Source of the DNA: Dermatophagoides farinae
Lineage: Eukaryota; Arthropoda; Arachnida; Sarcoptiformes; Pyroglyphidae
Reading direction: 5' to 3'
Length of the DNA: 64,000 bases
Assembly (NCBI RefSeq): GCF_024713945.1
Contig: NC_134679.1
Coordinates: 2,547,001 to 2,611,000, forward strand
The position numbers and the translations under genes are program-made. The notes below the pieces were generated by a model. The model was not told where the DNA came from. It saw nothing but the letters and a program-made list of their open reading frames with translations, and did no database searches. Positions within the stretch are counted from its first letter, which is position 1, and every line of letters starts with the position of its first letter. Of the stretch, positions 1-11,200 are shown piece by piece.

Positions 1-1
1 A

Positions 2-765
2 ATCATTTCAAAAGAGAGTGGTGCCGTTGCTGATGTTCATGTTGAAAATAATGATTCAATTAAACTTGGAGAAAATATCGATCTATTGGTCAAAAGTACA
101 CCAGGTATTTCGAAATTTCTATTTCTGAAAAAAAATATTTAATTATTTACTTTTGCGATTTCTCAATTTATTTTTCGAAACAAATTTATCGTCTCTGGAC
201 AATACACTTTGCCATTTGCTATCAAGGACATACAAATGGATGTGTCTCATATTTTCTAGCTAACGGTCCATGTGTTTTTACTGGCGATGCCCTATTGATC
301 CGTGGATGTGGTCGTACCGATTTCCAACAAGGTATTGTAATTATTGTTTTCACAATTGAAATCAACGAACTTTTATGGAGAAAAAAAGACGAAAAAGATT
401 TGTTAATATTTATTAATATTTTTCCATATTGTACATTTGATTTCATGAATTCTAGGCGATTCTGGAAAACTCTATGATTCAATACATAGTCAACTATTTA
501 CAATACCGGATGAATGTATTGTTTATCCTGCCCACGATTATAATGGCAATACATGTTCAACAATCGGTGAGGAAAAACTTTATAATCCTCGTCTATGTCG
601 AACACGCGATGAATTCATTGATCTGATGAAAAATCTTAAACTTCAGCTTCCCAAATTGATTGGTAACCTTTGTCTTTTAGCTTGTTGGTATTATTATATA
701 TTTGTTTTAATTTTTTTTTATCTATAGATATTGCCGTTCCAGCAAACATGGTCTGCGGTGTTTAA
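2..765 (+). CDS. ETHE1: Persulfide dioxygenase ETHE1, 3' part (last four exons)
   Basis: Mitochondrial non-haem iron enzyme of the metallo-beta-lactamase fold; the family oxidises glutathione persulfide to sulfite in sulfide catabolism. Exons read at 2-104, 227-331, 456-662 and 728-765, all separated by phase-1 GT-AG introns of 65-124 bp. The joined protein has GHTNGC, then [33 protein letters not shown] and the C-terminal end [11 protein letters not shown], closely following animal ETHE1. The His of GHTNG and the Asp of TGDAL are two of the three iron ligands known in the family; the HxHxDH part lies upstream of the window. The family's usual HTPG is HTNG here. AATAAA signals occur at 1036 and 1062. 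The gene is 5'-truncated only by the window edge. Identification is firm; the exon limits are by eye. Confidence 0.93.
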
Positions 766-3700
766 CCAACAAATAACAATGATCCCCGATTTGAGAAAAA
801 AAATAATTTTTGTTTTCTTTAATTCATTCTTCTATATAGAAATGATATCAATATTTGATTTTCACATTGTTCGATATGATTATTTAAAAATTTTTTTTTA
901 ATTTTTAAAAATTCTGTTTATCTTGATTTAGGATCAAAATATTTATCGGATTATTTAATTTTTTTTCTATTTGTTTTCTTCCTTCTTTGTTTTGGTTATA
1001 GAATTTTTTTTTTCAATATTTGTTAAAATTATCAGAATAAATGATCATTACTCTAAACCCAAATAAAAATGTTGATAATCGAATGAATGAATGATACAAA
1101 ATAATTATATAAACCACATCAAATTTTGTTAACATTTCATTATGGACAAACGGAAATAGATTGTACATTGACCACACCTTTATAATGTTATTTAGTTTTA
1201 TTTTTTTTTTCATCATTTGAAATGAAATTGGAGAATTTTATAATTGTTGGTATGAATTTCGAAATTAAAAAATTGATCAACATTTTTTGTTCATGGTTGC
1301 TAATTATTTAATTTTCGCTACTATTTTTTTCGTGGACATTTATATTTTAATTTTTCTGTCAGATTTGTAATAGACGTGTTAATAAAAAGTTTGAATATTC
1401 GATGGCTATTTTTTATATATTTAATGTGGTAAATTTAGTATATTTAATATATATATACGATCTATGATCAATAGTAAATACCAATTGCAAGAACTGGTTT
1501 CGTATGTTGATATTAAAAGATGATTATCATATTGTCATGAGTTTTTCTTTCGATTATTATAAAGTGTGCAAAGAATGATGGGTGTAACTGCCAACCTAAA
1601 AAAACAATTATTTCAAGGTGTTTCCAAATTAACGGAATCTAATAAAAATCAACATGCAAGAATCGTCAACATTGAATTGGTAAACAATTTGTTTAATTTT
1701 CGGTCCTGTGAAACTTTCACAAAAATTTCAAGTGGCTCTCAATGTGAACATTATAAATTGAATTAAATTTATCACTGTTCATGTATGATAAGAGTAATGA
1801 AAACGAATTTTCTAGACCATATAGGGCTTCCAAAACCATTTATGGCCGGTAGCATCTGGTTTCATAATTTTTTACTTGTTTCGTCCAATATTTTTTTCTA
1901 TTTTTTTTGTGTGAGTGTGTGTTCAAATGCTATTATGATAGCTGAATTTGTATTCAATTCATTTTTTTTCTCTTCATCGTTTTGTTTCATTTAGTTTATC
2001 GTGTTCAATGATGTATGATAAACGAGAATGTCTACTATAATGTTGTGAATATTCAAAAGGTTTCAAAAAGTCGTTAACATGTGATTTAAAATCATTTATT
2101 AATTTAGACTGAATTTTTTTTCATCGTCTATGAAATTTTATGTTGCCACGTTTAAATTAATAGCATGAATAAATAAAATAACCAAATATGAACTATCAAA
2201 AAAAACACTTGAACTCGTCTCATGACTAATTTTAATTTCATTCAGACACAAACAAACAAATATTATTTACCTTGTCACAAGACACTAAATACCTGTATTT
2301 ATAATGAATCTGGTCAAAGTCAATACTTAGATTTCATCCTGGTGGCACGAAATCTATAGATCTTTTTTCGTAGTACATGTGGGTGTTTATATAAGCCCAA
2401 CAGCGATTCAGAGAATTTTCTTTTCCGCTAAAAGCAAAGGCAATATTATGTATGCGTGCAGTGATCTTTCAAGTCATGGCAGAGAAAATGGAATCAGAAT
2501 TTTAAAATAAAAAATTTATTTTAAATTTGTTGGATATTTTACATTGAAAATTGAATGACTTTATTGGTTCTATATTTTCCTACTTCCTGAATGGAAAGTG
2601 AATGAAATATTTTTTTTTATAATTTAAATATAAATAAACTAGGTCAGGAAAATGTAAAGTTGCCACTTTATTTTTCTCTAAAAGAATTTTGATTCCATTC
2701 ACATAACATCTTTTTACTTAAGTGTTATGGTATTCAACAAAAAACAATGAAGCTTCAAGAATGATAAGATTGGGTCATCACTGTTGTGTGAATTTTTTTC
2801 ATTTCCTTTTTTTTTCTCTCCATAAAAATTAAACCTCTACTTGTGTGCGTATGAATAAAAAGCCATCGGGTTACCGAACAAACGCCCTTCTATGCAAACA
2901 AACCAAAAAAAAAACGCTAGCTTCAGTTGAATAAATAATATTAAATATTCATTCGATGTTTCAATAAAGGAATAATGGTTTCCACCAAAAACTTCTAGCT
3001 AATTTACCGTTATCATCCATGTTTTAATCAACACTCTATTTGGACGTCGTATAGGTCAAGTAGAATAGAACGGATAATCAACAATTTTTTTTCATTTCAA
3101 TCGTACATTAAATGTTGATTTTTTTGGCCAAATGATTTTCGTATTCGGTAATGGTTATTCTTGGGCTATCCATATTACTTATTGTTTACTTAATGCAACA
3201 TTATTGTCTTGTTTATTAAATAAACTGTTGGCCTAGTGTAAATTTTCATTAAAAAAAGTGTAAATAAAATGGTTTCTTGGTTATTATTACATTGTAAATG
3301 TCTTTTCTTGTTTTTTTTCATCTTGTTTAACCAAAATGACAACTACGTTATCGTCGTCGTCGTCGTCGTCAAAAATGGCTCTAAAACTAACAATCAATTT
3401 CGATTATTTAAAGCCGACCAGAATCAAAAATCAATCCCAAAACTTGTGGTCACATTTATTCGAATCATACTGAATTCTGCTGTTTTCAACAAATATTTTT
3501 CTATTATCTACTTGTATTTATATTCTTTTTTGTGCTTAATTATCAAAATTTCGTTTGTGTATCTTGTGCCATTTTTTGCTGGATTAATTTTGCCAAAGTG
3601 CTCAACCATCGTTATCATCATTATTATTATAATCATCAACTTAATGCTTATGTAACCCAACGAGAAAATAAAATAAAAAAAAAATTCAAGTCACAAAAAA

Positions 3701-3784
3701 TATATTAAAAACAACAACAAAAATTTATTTAGGATTTTTCTATTTAATTCGAGATATCGAACTCTGACAAACATTACGACAACA
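766..3784. other. Intergenic region with AT-rich spacer
   Basis: No supported coding exon between ETHE1 and the peptide precursor. It holds ETHE1 3' UTR with AATAAA signals at 1036 and 1062, T/A homopolymers, and a possible core promoter near 2388. A 128-codon open frame at 3269-3655 is hydrophobic low-complexity sequence (Val and Ile runs from GTC and ATT repeats) and is not taken as a gene. Confidence 0.6.
2388..2395 (+). promoter_or_regulatory. Candidate TATA box
   Basis: TATATAAG lies in an otherwise mixed-composition stretch, with a plausible start region about 25-35 bases downstream. It could drive the peptide-precursor gene at 3785 through a 5' UTR exon plus intron. This rests on sequence match only; such motifs are frequent in AT-rich DNA. 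Confidence 0.25.
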
Positions 3785-4651
3785 ATGGAGTTTATAATGA
3801 ATCAAGAACAAAATTATGATAATCTAGACAATTCTGTCAACATCAATAATAGCATCCGTAACAACAAAAATGTTGTTAATGTAATTAAAAATTATTTGAT
3901 TCTATCATCGGCGAAAAAATCGCCATCAATAATGATGATGGCGGTGATGAAATCAAAATGTCGTCATCATAGTTCTTCATCATTGTTTTCATCTTATTAT
4001 TATCTTCTATGGCTTGCTGTTTTTGTTTTTTTCGATTTACGATTCTGGGCAATTGATCAAAATTTTGCATCAGTCGAAGCGTCAATCGTTTGTCCTAAAT
4101 TAATTCCGGTTCGAAAGACACCACGTTTTGGTAAAAGAAGTGCTGATTACAATAAAATGTATCCATTCGAATGCCTTGAATTCAAAAAACGTTTAATTAA
4201 TGAATTCCTTCCAATGGCTAAGATTGTTCATTCCTCGGAGATATCAAAAACAAATTATGAACTGATTGATTCATTAACACAAACTGGACGATCATTGGTT
4301 GCATCATCATCGGCGCCTCCAATACCGGAAGGCAAAAACATATTTGGCGTGATATATGGTCAACCTAATCAGTTTGAAAAATATTTTCTTTCAATATTGA
4401 ATAAACATGCAGCAGAGTCAACACCAACATCGGCACCATCAGTTGATGCCAACACAACAGTGTCCACAAAATCATTGATATCAACATCTTTATCACCTGA
4501 ATCTGGAATCAAAGATTCGAATGAATCATCGAATACAGACGCTGAAACGACATTACGACGTCAACGGGAGATTTTAGCACGATTATTCGTTTCATACATT
4601 GATAAATTGAAAGAACAAAATCAGCGACAACAGCAAAAACAACAACCTTAA
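3785..4651 (+). CDS. Putative neuropeptide precursor with one amidated -TPRF peptide
   Basis: Single open frame of 288 codons. A signal-peptide-like hydrophobic core (residues about 66-85, after a basic/Ser stretch) is followed by a likely cleavage after VEA at residue 89. The next residues, 90-108, end in K-T-P-R-F-G-K-R: a Gly amide donor and a dibasic site, giving a predicted 16-residue peptide SIVCPKLIPVRKTPRF-amide. The rest (109-288) is a long spacer with a KKR site at 124-126, Ser/Thr-rich stretches and a Gln-rich end. Only two Cys follow the signal, at about 93 and 120. The true start may be the Met cluster at 50-55, because residues 1-49 are Asn-rich and do not resemble a signal. The -PRF ending recalls NPF/sNPF (RxRF-amide) and PRX-amide (pyrokinin, ETH) peptides but fits none cleanly, so I give no family name. 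Confidence 0.6.
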   Translation: MEFIMNQEQNYDNLDNSVNINNSIRNNKNVVNVIKNYLILSSAKKSPSIMMMAVMKSKCRHHSSSSLFSSYYYLLWLAVFVFFDLRFWAIDQNFASVEASIVCPKLIPVRKTPRFGKRSADYNKMYPFECLEFKKRLINEFLPMAKIVHSSEISKTNYELIDSLTQTGRSLVASSSAPPIPEGKNIFGVIYGQPNQFEKYFLSILNKHAAESTPTSAPSVDANTTVSTKSLISTSLSPESGIKDSNESSNTDAETTLRRQREILARLFVSYIDKLKEQNQRQQQKQQP

Positions 4652-6563
4652 TAGCATCTTGATATAAAAATAACATGATGGTAATTCAAGTAGCATTTAT
4701 ATCTTGTTTCTGAATGAAAAAAAAAACATCATCTACTTCAAAACATTGAAATAATGAAAATATTCTCCAGATATCATTCGATGAAAATGATCATGATAAT
4801 TTGACGGAAAATTTAATGAAAAGACTCTACATCATAATCGATGGAAAGGATTTATAATAATTCACGCCAACTATCTATAAATTTCATCATTTAAATTTTT
4901 AATTTGCACTTTTTTTCATTTCTCATGCACATACACATATACACATCCTAAGGTGTTTAATTGACGTCCAAAAAATTGTTTTCATTCTAACTAATTATGG
5001 ATTTTACATTATATTATATTGTTAGACCATACGTAATAATAAACAGTAACAATTTAACTTTATTATGCTACAAAATTTATTATATAAAATATATACTCAT
5101 CACTATATTATCCTGTTTACCCAGATTCTGATAATGAATAAAAAAACCAATTACAAAAAATCCAGAAAAAAATAATCATTATATTGAAACCTAATTGTTT
5201 TTAATGCAAATAAATAAATAAATGTTGAATGTGAAAAAAAAACAAAAAAAAAGATTCGAATCGAAAACCAAATTTTGTTGACCATTCATGTGATCCGATA
5301 TGATATCGGAAAGAAATGGTTTGAATTATCGATTTACAAATAAAAAAAATTCTCATTTTCGTGGCCAAATTTCTTATTTTTAAATTCAAACATTAAATGA
5401 TAAAATCTGCTTTGGTAAATGTTTGATAGATGTCACATGATTTTTTTTTTAAAAAAAACCAAAATAAGATATGATTCAATCAAATAAATATATATGAATC
5501 GTATTATGGTTAATAATCTATTCATACTTATCAGATTTAATTTTCATTCAATTTAATATTTATTTAATTTGACATATAACTTCGACTTATATTCTGTATT
5601 CCATATTCTGGATATTTTTATACTATTATTCATTCAAATTCATATGTAATCTATGAATTTGATTAGATTTTTTTTGTGAGGGAAAAAATTTTGAATTTCA
5701 ACAACATCGATCTACTATAATGTGGAAAGAATTCGTTTTTTTCCATTTAAATTTGAATATTATTAGTACCAATACAGGTAATTTGTCATTAGAATTTCAT
5801 TCACTATTAATGATTACAGAATCATAACATTTGTTTTAATTTAAATCTAATTTTTAATATTCAGTCTGTCTGTTTGTTTGCATTTGATTCATTCATCACC
5901 ATTTGAATTTAAATTATTAGTTCAATTCCAAGAATGATTTCGATATAATCCGGTACATTTAATATAATAAAATCTGCATAAATTTTTTTTTCCGTTCAGT
6001 TCCATTAGTTTTTATCTTTTTTGTTGTTTGAAATGGACTTTGTTCAGATTAAATAATATTGTGATTTTCGTGGAATTTAATGAAATTTATTTAATAAAAA
6101 GACAGGAAAAGATAAATCGATTAGCGAAACAGAACAGATTTCGTTCCGATCAACGAGTTGTTAATTTGAGATGTATTGAAAAATGTTCATTTTAATGACA
6201 GTAACAAGAATGATGAAAAAACAAAATGAAATTTTCACAAATGTCATTCTGATCAGTTTTTTTTTGATGATGATGATGATAATAAAAAACAAATTGGAAA
6301 GAATTATCATTAAAAAAAAGTTATCAAGTATTCAAGAATGAAAATGTGGAAATGAATGTTCGAATATCGTATAAAAACAATTTCATGCGTAAAGAGACTA
6401 CATGAGGAAGAAAAAAGAATAGCTGAATCCAATACACCTTTTGGTAATGATTATGATGATGGGGATAATAATAAATGATCATATTCTTGGTAAAAATATG
6501 CAGCAAATAAATTCATCTTGCATGAGTTTCATGTATGAACATTCGTACATTATAAATTTGGAT
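4652..6563. other. Intergenic AT-rich spacer
   Basis: Convergent 3' region between the peptide precursor (+) and the chemoreceptor (-). Several AATAAA strings and A/T runs; no open frame with normal amino-acid composition was seen on either strand. Confidence 0.6.
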
Positions 6564-8298
6564 TTATCGAAGCGTCGTCGTTGTTGTTGGAATTTTTCTC
6601 TCGAATTGATTGAAAATAATCGTATAAGAATAAATGATTAGAATAAGTTTTGCCAGAAATCTTCTGTTCAATTCAATTTGTCCAAGTAAAGTGAATGTTG
6701 CTTGATTTGATAGCAGTCCATTAGCAACAAAATTTATCTATGACAGCCGTATTTGTAGCAAGTGGACAGAGAAATAAGGGAAAAAATAAACATAAAATAG
6801 AACAAAAAAAATAATAAGACATAAATTCAGAAATGGAATAAATGCAAACCTCTTCAAAAAATTTTGTTGATCTGTCCTGGGGTTTTGTATTCAATACATA
6901 ACTGTATAGAATCGATTTGGTCATTGACGATAGTTGATGGACGTCGCTCAATTCTTTTAGACCATAAAACAATATCAATGACATTAGGAATGCTAAACAT
7001 GCTGCCGAAAGAAATTGTACACTTTCACCATTGACACCCGATTCGACAATATTAATTGTTTGGCTAACGAAATAAATGATGCCAAAAAATAGAAATCCAA
7101 TAAACACTGGTATATAGAATGAGAATGAATCATCGATTTTTCGCGTTACTTTTAAAATGTTTTGAAACCTATACATTGAAGAGAGAGAGAGAGAGAGAAA
7201 GAAATAAAAAATGATGTTGGGTAATCCGAAAAAAAGATCAATAGATAATGTATTAAAGTTTTCGCACCATGATTTGATAATTTCAATGTCATCTATTTCG
7301 GGTACATCTTCGACTTTGATTAAATTTTTAATGAATAAATTCAGATGAATAATACGATATTTGAGTGACCAAACTAAAGCAATCAATAGAACAGCATCAG
7401 CGATAAAAAAATATAATGCATAAACTGTTACAAAACGCATAGTACGTAGCCAGGCTATAAGTTCAAGATCTTTATTTTCATCGGTTATTATCTCTACGGC
7501 GCTGTATATCAAATAGCCATAGTAAAAAAGAAGCAATGCGGCCAATACATATGAAATGGAAGTTAATAAATAGAATTTCCATCGATTCCATTTTAAACGG
7601 AAACAACTTCGTGCCAGCAATGTTTGACAACGTTCATTGATTGGATTTAGATCGAGTAATTGTAGAACACGCTCGATTCGTTTTCGATTAAGCCATATTA
7701 AATCAAGACCAACAACGCCAGCCAACAAATATGAAAATATGAAAATATCTTCAATCAATTCGCTAGTCAAATGTTTACGGGAGAATAAATTGTACATAAG
7801 ACGAATCAACCAAAACAAGACCATTGCGTGCGCCAAGATCGAAATGACAAATGTATAAATCTGACCATAAAAAAAATCAAACAAAGTATGGTAAGTAAAC
7901 ATACGAAAAAAATGATTGAAAATTGAAACAATATTTACTTTCATTAATTTTGAATTGACGCATGATTGTTTTTTACGATCAAAACAATAATTGAATGGAC
8001 AGCCCACAAGAATATATGGAATCATGATGGAGAAAATCGTTTCATACAATCTAATCGACATATCAATACGATCCAAATCTTTATCATCATCACCGCTACT
8101 GATGGCGATTCGCATATTATCCGAAATCAAAGATCGATATTTTTCATCCATTAACGTTTGTGGTTTATTGACATCATCCGTTGATTTTGTTGTTGAATTT
8201 TTGGAACGATTTTTCATTTCATTACAATGGTTGATGTTCGTATCATCATTTGGTTGATTGGCAACTGGAGCCACTTTCATTTCCATTGATTCTGACAT
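6564..8298 (-). CDS. Gustatory receptor family chemoreceptor (7tm_7-like)
   Basis: Predicted 540-residue membrane protein, read as exon 8298-6850, a phase-0 intron 6849-6738 (GTTTGC...TAG), and a last exon 6737-6564. The first exon encodes a polar N-terminus of about 80 residues and then a series of hydrophobic segments (about 85-106, 146-168, 182-203, 242-266, 289-313, 354-374, 392-416, 426-446). The last exon gives NRRFLAKLIL and then SYTIIFNQF, which matches the insect/chelicerate GR end motif TYhhhhhQF with Thr replaced by Ser. GRs are ligand-gated cation channels with a cytoplasmic N-terminus, used in taste or other chemosensing. I chose Met at 8298 (MSESMEMK) because upstream codons to 8445 encode an extra hydrophobic, AT-rich stretch; a start at 8445 cannot be excluded. 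The family call is good; the ligand is unknown. More than seven hydrophobic stretches suggests that one is not a true membrane span. Confidence 0.8.
7179..7198. repeat. GA/CT microsatellite inside chemoreceptor coding sequence
   Basis: About ten GA units on the plus strand. On the coding (minus) strand they read as Leu-Ser repeats within a hydrophobic segment of the receptor. The frame stays open through it. Confidence 0.8.
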
Positions 8299-11200
8299 GA
8301 TTACAAATTTGAAATCAATAATCGTAATGAAAAAAAAAACAGAAACTGAAAAAACGGTGTTTAAATCCGGATCGATGAATAGAATGAACGGAAACAAAAT
8401 CTCAGCCGAATAAATGAGATTAAAATCGATTAGATTCAGCGACAATAAATATCGCTATACTATATATATGGCATTGTTTTGACAGAAAGCTGTATGAAGC
8501 TTGATGAGAATTCGAAAACAAAACAAATCTTTGGGCAACTCGCACATAAACGACGTTTTTCTTTTTTCGTATACATACATTGATGATGATTATCAACAAC
8601 ACCATGCATACACATGTGTTCAACAACAGTTACACCCTGACCACATGTCGAAACATTCTATTATTATATTGGTCGACAATGATGGATGATAAAACCAATG
8701 TAATGTAATGTAATGTTTTTTGTTTTTATTTCTTGTAAGCAATCTAACTGATTTTAAAGTCATTGGCATTGGCATTTAAACACATGTCAAATATTCCACA
8801 ATAAAAATCATTGATAGATTAAACTAATAATAATAATAATAAAAAGGAATCGTATTGTATGACTTGCACAATCTAATTATATTTTATCGATGATGATGAT
8901 GATGATGACGACGAAATATATTAGATATATCATTGGCCGGAAAGCATCATATACCACCAGTTGATCCATATCATCATTAGAAAAAGAATTTTGTTTTTTA
9001 TTGCTTTTTCTAATATAATCTTCTATATATTTGTTAGGATTAACTTAATGGCAAAAATTAATTTGACCGATGTCATCAGTTTTGTTGTTGTTGTTGTTGT
9101 TATCATTAATTTGTTTCTCACGTCCTAATTATTCTTTAATTTAAATTGATTGAATAATACTGCAGAGAATTCACAATGAAAAAAAAAATGATGAAAGCTT
9201 AAAATGAATGTTTTTTCATCATCATCATCATCAAAATAAAAGAATAAAATTAATTGAAAATCTAATACACAGAGAATTTTAATATTATTGTGCTAGGTAT
9301 ATATATAGTAGTAAATTTTGTTCATAAATTCATTTTGTTTGAAATGAAATTCAATTTCATTCCATTTGATGGCTATGATTAATATCAAGATTTGAAGACA
9401 TTTTTTTCAGTTTTTCGCTTGAATGATTGAGCTTTTTTTATAAATATAAATAAATGTTTTATTCTCTATCCAACTACTGTTTATCATTGCATTGTTAGTT
9501 GAAAATGGTGTATATTATATATGTATGGTTTATAAACTTTATGGCCTGTGGCCGATGAAAATGACATTGACATGTGAGTATGTGATTTTACTAGAATGTT
9601 TTTTTTTCTATTTTTATCATGGCTTGAATCATTTTTTTGTTTTGTTTGTTGAAGATGAATGGAAATGAAAACACAGACACCACACAGAATAATGTGTGGG
9701 CCAAGTTTTATTGTTGTTGTTGTTGTCAGATCTTTTTGAAGGCTTTTTTTTGGAATAACTACTACTTTTTTTCATTGTTTTTTTTTCCAAATTTATTTTT
9801 TTTAATAATAGAATGTTTAATCATTCCAAAAATCGTTGTTGATAATATAGTGACATCAAATTGAAATTTCATTCATTCATTCATTCATTCAAACCAACCA
9901 AAAAAGAAGAATTTCACTTTTGAATAACACTAAAAATGATGACAACAATCGATCCATCGAAAAATCAAAAGTTATTGTTTCTGGTTTCCCTGGAACGAAA
10001 GAAAAAAAATCTACAATGGAAACGAACTATTGATAAGCGAAATTTTTTTGAAAAAAAATAACCATGCAAAACTTAACTGAATAGAAAAAAAAATGTTGGA
10101 ATTCAAAAAAAAAAACACGCACACACTGACAATAGCAACAGAATATGAAAAAGTTTCAAATCAAATTGGATTCAATATCATCAATTTTTCTTTTGATTCA
10201 AGAATCTTTAAACTTAAATCAAAAAAAAAAAAATGAACCAAGGCTATTCGTCCGATTTATTGGAATTGATTACAATTATTATTATGTTGGCTCATTGTTG
10301 ACCAAATAATGACGTACGTACAAAAAAAATGTCGAAAAAAATTCGATGAGAATTTATCATCATACCAATATATTTGCAATAAGGATTTTACCGTTATTTA
10401 TTTATTTATTTTTTTCACTGCCTATTCTATCATTGTTCATGACACATGTTTTTTGTTTTTTTTTGTAGTAAAAAAAATTCCATTATATTTTTTCGGAATT
10501 TTTTTCGTTCAATTTTTTTTTCATCGAAACAAAAATTACTTTCCATGAATTCTGTGATTCTCGAGAATTTTTTTTATAACATATTAGTAAAACTGATCGT
10601 TCATTCATCATTTGAATTCTATTTTTTTTTCTTAGGACAAAAACTTGTCCAATATTAGTTACAGAATTTGACATACTTTAAAAAAAAAAAATCATATTGA
10701 CGTAACATATTTCATCATGAACCATAGTAAATAGAAAAAATGTATGTATCCATTAACTCTTGGTGAAAATTGTATCATGAACATGTGATCAATATATTTT
10801 TAATAAAAATAGCCACAAATTTTTTTTTTCGATGTTGTTGACAAGTTTGAAATACTGATCGAAATGAAATCGATCATCATACAATCATCGAATCCGATTG
10901 ATCAACCCTCAAACAGAAGCAAACAGATTGGAAACATTGATCGGTTTTAATTTTTCGAAATAAAATCGATATAACTTGTATTATCTGTGTGTGGTGGTGG
11001 TGGTTGGGGGGGGGAGAAATAGCAAGTTTTATATGATGTTTAAGCCAAATAAGTGTCATTTTGGAAATGAAATTCAGATAAAAATTGAATCCGAAAAAAA
11101 TTGAAAGTTGACCACAACCCGTGGATTATATCAATGAAATCTGTGTGTGTGAGTTTAAAACAGCGTCTAGAATGTCAAAAATGAGAAAGGAAAAAAAATT

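Noticed and set aside
3269-3655. 128-codon open frame on the plus strand
   Set aside because: Composition is hydrophobic filler from GTC, ATT and TTT runs; no domain, and it lies in the likely 5' region of the peptide gene.
8781-8931. CRISPR-like look of evenly spaced short repeats here and elsewhere
   Set aside because: These are trinucleotide microsatellites (AAT, GAT) with no unique spacers, in eukaryotic DNA.
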